Shown: positions 59,053 to 64,000 of the stretch, piece by piece
Layout: the number at the start of each line of letters is the position of its first letter
Position numbering within the stretch: position 1 is the first letter of the stretch
Translations under genes and position numbers: made by a program
Notes under the pieces: generated by a model
The model's input: only the letters and a program-made list of their open reading frames with translations
The model's database searches: none
Told to the model about the DNA's origin: nothing
Assembly: GCF_963515715.1 (NCBI RefSeq)
Contig: NZ_CAUPZS010000003.1
Location: forward strand, 1-64,000
Direction: 5' to 3'
Source: Clostridium_AW sp963515715
GTDB lineage: Bacteria > Bacillota > Clostridia > Clostridiales > Clostridiaceae
Length of the DNA: 64,000 nt

Positions 59053-61980
59053 TTATTTAAATATATGCATAAGATTATTAAACATATCTTTTTCTTCTTT
59101 TATTCTATCTTCATTTCCTAAAACACATATATATTGCTCTTTCATACAATCTCTAGCTATAGGTGCTAATTTTTTAATATCATCCACTTTTGTGTCTAAT
59201 ATTTCTTCTCTCTCCCTTTGAATATCTTCATCTTTAACTCCACTAAAATAATTAGCTGAAGCCTTATCACCTTTCATAGATGCTGTAAGAGGAGAATCCA
59301 CATCACTTACCGTTCCAATTATATATTTTGTCATACCTCTTTCATCTTCCATAAAGTTTTCTATATATTCAAATGCTCTATCATAGACATCTAATGTATT
59401 TTTTAGATGAGGATCTCTATAGGATACAAAATACATATTACCATTTCTATTAAATCCTCCAAAGCATCCATAAGCCCCACCTTGCACTCTTACTTTATTC
59501 CATAGATAGTCAAAACTTACAATGGTCTTTAACACCTGCATTGTGCCTGTGTACTTATATCCTAGTTTTTTAAAGTTGTATCCTTTTGCATTATATTGTA
59601 CCTTTCCTGAGGTCATCAACCCTTCGTTTTCAGGTTTTAGAGCAAAATTGTAAGAATACTTTTCAAAAGTATTCTCCCCAAGTCCTTTTAATAAAATAGG
59701 AAGTTCTTTTTGAAACTCTTTATAATCCTCTTCTTCTAAAGTAATACTTATAGTTACATTCTCTTTGTTGAATATTAATTTACATAACTTATTTAAATTA
59801 CTTTCTATTTCTTCCTTTTTACTTTCAAAGTTTTCTTCAAGATCTACCACAAAGTGATACAAGTTTATTCCGGATACCAACTCTAAATATGCTCCTACAG
59901 CTGAAAAGTAAGATGCTACCCTTCCTACAGCCACCATATGTCCTCTATCAAATATAGTCATTTCCATTCTTGATTTTAATTCTGAAAGTATTTCTTTAAT
60001 CCTTCTACTATCATCAAATTTACTACTTCCAATTTCCTCTACCAATAACTTAAACAAATCGCCCATCCTTGAGGCTAGAACTTTTGCCTTCACTTTAAGC
60101 ATAGGGGTAAATTCATCCACATTAACACTATTTGAATAAGCTGTTGATGAATAATAAATTCCACCAGTATTTATGTTTACTTCCTTTGACAAATCTTCAT
60201 AATCATGTTTTTCCGTACTTACTTTCCCCAAAACTCCAGCCAATAGTCCTATATATGGAATTAACTCCTGAGGAACATTTCCAGTATTAAAGTATAAATC
60301 TACATAGGCAATCTTATTTGTAAATATATCATGTTTTAATACCTTTATTCCACCTTCATCTAAGACTTCTATAGGAAGTTTTTCCGCTTCTCTATTTATA
60401 TCTTCTATTGATAAAAGAGGAATCTTTTCTATGGCTTCTTGTGAATCTGGAGTGTTCTGTCTCTTAGTAAGTTCTTTTGTATCATCTAGAATTTTTTTCA
60501 ACTCATCCTTTGATAAATCTTCTTTATAAGCTTTTAACTTTTCCTTTGTATTTCTGTCTTTTTCTTCTGCAAGACCCTTTTTAGGCTTTACAATTAAAAG
60601 TGAACTGTGATCGCTTTTTAATATATATTCATTTATAAGCTCCTCAAAATATCCCTTTTCCGCTCTTTCTTTTATTTTCTTTAATTGTGGCTCATAATTT
60701 AAATGCATTAAAGGATGATTATCATAAAGCCAACTATCCATGCATTTTATACCGTATATAAGCCCTTTTGGATATCCACCATAGTCAGCTTCTCTTAAGT
60801 AAAATTCTTTAATATTCAATGAAGATTGAATTAATTTTTTATCTATTCCCTTATCCACCAATTCTTTCAAAGTAGCAAATACTAGATTTTTAAATTCAGC
60901 TTTCTTATCCTCATTGGAGTTTTTAACTATTACACTTAAAGTTGGTTGTAGAACACTATTATCAAAGCTTCCAAATACATCTTTACCTATGCCACTTTGT
61001 ATAAGTGCCTTTTTAAGTGGAGCTGCTGGAGTTTCCAATAATAAATGCTCTAAAATTTCAAAGGCTAAATATAACTCTGCATCTGTTACTTCTCCAACAA
61101 CAAAGTTTAAACTTAAGAAAGTTTTATCTCCCTCCCCCTCATTCTGAGAAATAGGATATTCCACTACATTTTCAACCATGTTTTCAAAAGGTTTTTGTAT
61201 AGCTATGGAAGAATCTATATCAATCTTTTTAAAATCTTTTAAATAATTATTATGTATAAAACTTAATTCCTCTAAAGTATCTCCATCACCATATAAGAAT
61301 ATATAGCTATTTGATGGATGATAGTATTTCTTATGAAAGTTAATAAAATTCTCATATGTAAGTTCTGGAATATGCTCTGGATCTCCTCCTGATTCTACTC
61401 CATAGGTGGTATCAGGAAATAAGGATTCAGGTATTTTTCTCATAAGTATGGATTCTGGTGAAGAGAAAGCACCTTTCATTTCATTATATACTACTCCCTT
61501 ATAGGTTATTTCCCCTTCCAAATCCTCTAATTCATGGTGCCAACCTTCCTGCATGAATATTTGAGGATACTTATATATATTTGGATATAAAACTGCATCT
61601 AAATATACATCCATTAAATTAAAAAAATCTTTTTTATTCTTACTAGCAACAGGATACATTGTCTTATCTGCAAAAGTCATAGCATTTAAAAAAGTATTCA
61701 GTGATCCCTTTATAAGTTCTACAAAAGGCTCCTTTGATGGAAATTTTCTTGAACCACATAAAACTGAGTGCTCCAATATATGAGCTACACCTGTGCTATC
61801 CTGTGGTGGAGTTCTAAAGCTTATAGAAAAAACTTTATTATCCTCTTCGTTTTCTAGCTTTAACAATTTTGCTCCTGTATCTTCATGTTCAAAAATTAGA
61901 GCTAGTGAGTTTACTTCTTCTACAGTTTTTTTATCCACCAATTTAAAACCGCTATAAATTTCACCTATTTCAAAATTCAT
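59053..61980 (-). CDS. M16C-family zinc metallopeptidase (presequence protease-like)
   Basis: 975 residues, two homologous halves as in PreP/Cym1. Inverted zinc motif HILEHSVLCGSRKFPSKEPF gives HxxEH near residue 66, followed by SLNTFLNAMTFADKTMYPVA; the Arg/Tyr pair of the second half is in the GAYGCFGGFNRNG region near residue 850. Cytoplasmic (no signal). Such enzymes clear short peptides inside the clamshell chamber. Single gene with its own terminator. Confidence 0.94.
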   Translation of the reverse strand: MNFEIGEIYSGFKLVDKKTVEEVNSLALIFEHEDTGAKLLKLENEEDNKVFSISFRTPPQDSTGVAHILEHSVLCGSRKFPSKEPFVELIKGSLNTFLNAMTFADKTMYPVASKNKKDFFNLMDVYLDAVLYPNIYKYPQIFMQEGWHHELEDLEGEITYKGVVYNEMKGAFSSPESILMRKIPESLFPDTTYGVESGGDPEHIPELTYENFINFHKKYYHPSNSYIFLYGDGDTLEELSFIHNNYLKDFKKIDIDSSIAIQKPFENMVENVVEYPISQNEGEGDKTFLSLNFVVGEVTDAELYLAFEILEHLLLETPAAPLKKALIQSGIGKDVFGSFDNSVLQPTLSVIVKNSNEDKKAEFKNLVFATLKELVDKGIDKKLIQSSLNIKEFYLREADYGGYPKGLIYGIKCMDSWLYDNHPLMHLNYEPQLKKIKERAEKGYFEELINEYILKSDHSSLLIVKPKKGLAEEKDRNTKEKLKAYKEDLSKDELKKILDDTKELTKRQNTPDSQEAIEKIPLLSIEDINREAEKLPIEVLDEGGIKVLKHDIFTNKIAYVDLYFNTGNVPQELIPYIGLLAGVLGKVSTEKHDYEDLSKEVNINTGGIYYSSTAYSNSVNVDEFTPMLKVKAKVLASRMGDLFKLLVEEIGSSKFDDSRRIKEILSELKSRMEMTIFDRGHMVAVGRVASYFSAVGAYLELVSGINLYHFVVDLEENFESKKEEIESNLNKLCKLIFNKENVTISITLEEEDYKEFQKELPILLKGLGENTFEKYSYNFALKPENEGLMTSGKVQYNAKGYNFKKLGYKYTGTMQVLKTIVSFDYLWNKVRVQGGAYGCFGGFNRNGNMYFVSYRDPHLKNTLDVYDRAFEYIENFMEDERGMTKYIIGTVSDVDSPLTASMKGDKASANYFSGVKDEDIQREREEILDTKVDDIKKLAPIARDCMKEQYICVLGNEDRIKEEKDMFNNLMHIFK

Positions 61981-62199
61981 TTCATTACCTCCTAATATTT
62001 TATTAACATTATAATAAATCCCTCATAAAATATATTATAGGCAATAAAGATAGAAAAAAATATTAATTTTATATAAATTTATTTTATATTTATTAATTAA
62101 GTGTGTTTAAACTTATAAATAACTTATTGACTAATTATGTTATTACTGTTATTATTTTATTAATATAAGTCGAATATTGTATTAAGGAGGATTCACTAA

Positions 62200-62445
62200 A
62201 TGAAGTCAACAGGTATAGTTAGAAAAGTCGATGAACTAGGAAGAATAGTAATTCCAATTGAATTAAGAAGAACATTGGATATTGAGATAAAAGATTCTTT
62301 AGAAATTTTTGTAGATGGTGAGCAGATAATACTAAAAAAATATAACCCTTCATGTATATTCTGTGGCGATGCAAAAAACGTTAAGCACTATAAAGGTAAA
62401 ATTGTATGCCAAAACTGTCTAAATGAATTAAAAGAAGATAAGTAA
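62200..62445 (+). CDS. AbrB-family transition-state regulator with C-terminal Cys pairs
   Basis: 81 residues: swapped-hairpin AbrB domain (STGIVRKVDELGRIVIPIEL, then RRTLDIEIKDSLEIFVDG) followed by CIFCGDAKNVKHYKGKIVCQ and NC, two CxxC pairs that look like a zinc ribbon. This matches the clostridial AbrB paralogue type that regulates the exponential-to-stationary switch and solvent/spore formation. GGAGG precedes the ATG. Own terminator at 62454. Confidence 0.92.
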   Translation: MKSTGIVRKVDELGRIVIPIELRRTLDIEIKDSLEIFVDGEQIILKKYNPSCIFCGDAKNVKHYKGKIVCQNCLNELKEDK

Positions 62446-62453
62446 GATTACCG

Positions 62454-62490
62454 TAGCTTGCAAAGCATTTTTGCAAGCTATTTTTTATTT
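62454..62490 (+). terminator. Terminator of the abrB-like gene
   Basis: TAGCTTGCAAA pairs with TTTGCAAGCTA around a five-base loop, followed by TTTTTTATTT. Confidence 0.9.
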
Positions 62491-62652
62491 TAAATTATCA
62501 GCTTAACATTATTAATTTACTTACCCTACTAAATTTACCTAATATTAATCATTATTGCAATATCATATACTGAAAATTAAATTTGTTCATTAATAATTTA
62601 CAATTTAGCCTTTCGTTAAGTATATAATAAATAGTGAATTGAGGTGAACTTT

Positions 62653-63024
62653 TTGGATAAAAAAATAAAAGTAAAAATATCAAATAATGCTTATAATCAA
62701 TTAGTAAATTTATTTGAATATGATGATCAATATAATTGCTTAAAATTAACATATAATCAAGGTTGTTGCAAAACTCCAAAGGTTTCAATCTTCCTAGACA
62801 CAATAAAGGAAATAGATTTTGCAGATAAGGTGGAAGATATATCTATAGTCTACGATGAAGAACTTGTAGATAAGGTAGATGAGATACAGATAATATATAC
62901 AAATAAAGGATTCATGGTAAAAACCGCTTCTGCAAATGAGACAAATGAAACCAAAGGGTGTGCTTCCCGTAGCAATGGCTGCGGTAGTTGCAGTGGCTGC
63001 GGCAAAGGATGCCATAAATCCTAA
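62653..63024 (+). CDS. Second HesB/IscA-like protein with Cys-rich tail
   Basis: 123 residues starting MDKKIKVKISNNAYNQLVNL and ending GCGSCSGCGKGCHKS. The middle has NQGCCKTPKVSIFLD, the counterpart of the GCGGPVF loop of the gene at 9901. TTG at 62653 is preferred: GAGGTG lies seven bases upstream, whereas the in-frame GTG at 62644 is part of that site. The Gly/Cys-rich tail (seven Cys) suggests metal binding. Next to the second repeat cluster, as the first copy is next to the first. Function inferred from fold only. Confidence 0.75.
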   Translation: MDKKIKVKISNNAYNQLVNLFEYDDQYNCLKLTYNQGCCKTPKVSIFLDTIKEIDFADKVEDISIVYDEELVDKVDEIQIIYTNKGFMVKTASANETNETKGCASRSNGCGSCSGCGKGCHKS

Positions 63025-63039
63025 AAGAATATATAAGCA

Positions 63040-63169
63040 ATATTGTAAAATATAAAGGAACTAACTATGTAGTGAGAGAAAGGATTTTTTTAAAGTGTCC
63101 TCACTATGTGCTTAGTTCTATTTTTTTACCCAATTACCTTTGTTAAAATTATAAATGTGAAAACAATTT
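63040..63169 (-). repeat. Dispersed hairpin element family 1, copy 4 (divergent, reversed)
   Basis: Reverse orientation relative to copies 1-3. Hairpin 63058-63119: GGAACTAACTATGTAGTGAG pairs with CTCACTATGTGCTTAGTTCT; inner AGAAAGGATTTTTTTAAAG core. Conserved flank lies on the right (CCCAATTACC to AACAATTT). Directly downstream of the HesB-like gene, so it may also terminate it. Confidence 0.78.
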
Positions 63170-63188
63170 ATGTTTATGGCAAATAAAA

Positions 63189-63378
63189 AAATGCTACACA
63201 ATGCTTCTTATGCTGTCTCGCTTCAATAAGAACTTCTAAAATTTATTTTATAAAAATCCCTAACGCTGACAAACTCCCTTCGTTCAAACATGTACAGCAT
63301 CTTAACGGCATTTTTCTAAAATAAATTAAGAATTTCTAGATTTTGCTCAAATGCATAGATCACATTACATAGCATTTT
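63189..63378 (-). repeat. Dispersed palindromic element family 2, copy 2 (190 bp)
   Basis: Near-identical to the reverse complement of 9543-9731, with ends AAATGCTACACAATGC and its partner near 63363-63378. Shares the blocks AATTTCTAGATTTTGCTCAA, AAACATGTACAGCATCTTAA and AAAATCCCTAACGCTGACAA with copy 1 (as reverse complements). Confidence 0.8.
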
Positions 63379-63553
63379 TAAGTTTTGCACAATGAAATTG
63401 TAAAGATAAATATTTGAGAGAAAAATTGGTTACATCTCATGTTAAGGTTCAATCCCCGTAAAATCAACATTCCTTATTTCTATGATACCACATCCTCCTT
63501 GATTTTGATCTTTTCTTTAAAATAAGTAATATATTTAGTTTTTTAAATTCTTT
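63379..63553. other. Gene-free stretch between repeat copies
   Basis: About 175 bp of AT-rich sequence between family 2 copy 2 and family 1 copy 5. A GGAGGATG on the minus strand opens only a nine-codon frame. No supported feature seen. Confidence 0.5.
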
Positions 63554-63687
63554 GATATTGTAAAACATATAAGAGCTAAGCATGTAGTGAAATAGCGACT
63601 TTTTTGGAGCGGCTTCACTGCGTGCTTAGCTCTTTATTTGGTAAACTAAATTACTTTTGTAGAAATTTATGAATGTGAAAACAATTT
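63554..63687 (-). repeat. Dispersed hairpin element family 1, copy 5 (reversed)
   Basis: Hairpin 63572-63633: AGAGCTAAGCATGTAGTGA pairs with TCACTGCGTGCTTAGCTCT; inner AATAGCGAC, T-run, GGAGCGGCT, the exact reverse complement of the copy at 26 kb except for stem positions. Conserved flank to the right (TAAACTAAATTACTTTTGTA to AACAATTT), ATATTGTAAAACATAT tail to the left. Confidence 0.85.
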
Positions 63688-63710
63688 AAGGGTGTAGTAA
63701 ATAAAAAATG

Positions 63711-64000
63711 CTATTCTACATATTCAATTACTTTATCAATAAATAGTATACCTTCTAAATGGTCAATTTCATGGCAGAAACATTTTGCCAAATCTCCTGT
63801 ACCTGTTACTGTAATTTCTTCACCATTTTCATTTAATGCTTTTACAGTTACCTTATATGGTCTTAAAACATAACCCCATTTGTTAGGAATACTTAAGCAT
63901 CCCTCAATAACTTTTTGAGAACCTTCCTCTTTAATTATTTTAGGATTAACTAGCTTTATAAGGCCTTGCCCCATATCAACTACTACGAGTTTCTTAAGAA
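63711..64000 (-). CDS. def: Peptide deformylase, 5' end cut by window edge
   Basis: Removes the formyl group from nascent proteins. The C-terminal 96 residues are visible and the frame stays open to the right edge (LKKLVVVDMGQGLIKLVNPK). Motif 2 EGCLSIPNKWG supplies the Cys metal ligand and motif 3 CHEIDHLEGILFID the two His and catalytic Glu. About 50 N-terminal residues including motif 1 (GLAAxQ) lie outside the window; the ATG at 63974 is internal, not the start. Ends 24 bp from the family 1 repeat copy 5. Confidence 0.93.
   Translation of the reverse strand, partial: LKKLVVVDMGQGLIKLVNPKIIKEEGSQKVIEGCLSIPNKWGYVLRPYKVTVKALNENGEEITVTGTGDLAKCFCHEIDHLEGILFIDKVIEYVE

Noticed and set aside
63379..63553. 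tRNA remnant or small gene around GGTTCAATCCCC and GGAGGATG
   Set aside because: The GGTTCAATCC stretch has no acceptor, D or anticodon arms; the GGAGGATG opens only a nine-codon frame, and a 30-codon alternative lacks a good ribosome site.

Overview
The window is AT-rich, densely coded DNA typical of an anaerobic, low-GC Gram-positive bacterium of the Clostridium group. Supporting signs are strong AGGAGG-type ribosome binding sites with frequent TTG/GTG starts, a TPP riboswitch, a tryptophan T-box, reverse rubrerythrin, tyrosine phenol-lyase, a malic-enzyme/aspartase fermentation module and a DhaK/DhaL-type kinase. No rRNA, tRNA, complete insertion sequence or CRISPR array was seen. The genus call is an inference from gene content, not from a marker-gene comparison.

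Layout. (1) 1-8.85 kb: a minus-strand sugar-acid/pentose locus. Two LacI-type repressors are followed by a DapA-family aldolase, a TctC-B-A tripartite transporter, an FAH-family hydrolase/dehydratase, a SIS-domain isomerase, ribokinase and D-ribose pyranase (cut by the left edge). A perfect 14-bp palindrome lies between the -35 and -10 elements of the structural operon. (2) 8.85-10.4 kb: a small unknown gene, a cluster of dispersed hairpin repeats, and a HesB/IscA-like gene. (3) 10.4-25.96 kb: the main accessory block. A long minus-strand operon (two small paralogous membrane proteins, DhaK, DhaL, a divergent triosephosphate isomerase, GlpK, an EryC-like TIM barrel, RpiB, an FGGY kinase, a phosphohexomutase, a HAD phosphatase) faces a plus-strand operon (FGGY kinase, GlpA-like dehydrogenase, FAD/NAD oxidoreductase, DUF1667 protein, DeoR regulator). 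Together these supply a candidate for each of the EryA, EryB, EryC, EryH and EryI steps of the Brucella erythritol pathway, so the block is most simply read as an anaerobic four-carbon polyol pathway ending in D-erythrose 4-phosphate.

(4) 26-31.6 kb: a small XRE/membrane-protein operon, a degenerate 20-21 bp tandem repeat, an ABC exporter and an acyltransferase between inverted copies of a ~90 bp repeat, and a DUF4177 gene. (5) 31.7-35.4 kb: thiC-purF under a TPP riboswitch, then reverse rubrerythrin with a PerR-like operator. (6) 35.6-42.8 kb: an aspartate/C4-dicarboxylate module (aspartase, aspartate racemase, symporter, malic enzyme) with a CitA/DcuS-type two-component system and a pair of direct repeats upstream of the malic enzyme promoter. 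(7) 42.8-64 kb: mostly single genes: a ComEC-like lipoprotein hydrolase, tyrosine phenol-lyase and a divergent Crp/Fnr regulator, an HMCES/YedK protein, a membrane-anchored MutS-like ATPase, an amidohydrolase, a DUF4349 lipoprotein, a GGDEF-EAL protein, an M48 protease, T-box-controlled TrpP, a flavinylated FMN/FAD reductase lipoprotein, an M16 protease, an AbrB-type regulator, a second HesB-like gene, another cluster of the same dispersed repeats in the opposite orientation, and peptide deformylase cut by the right edge.

The points most worth following are the complete tetritol pathway with its unusual small paired membrane proteins, the two families of structured dispersed repeats that sit beside both HesB-like genes, and a purF coupled to thiC under TPP control.
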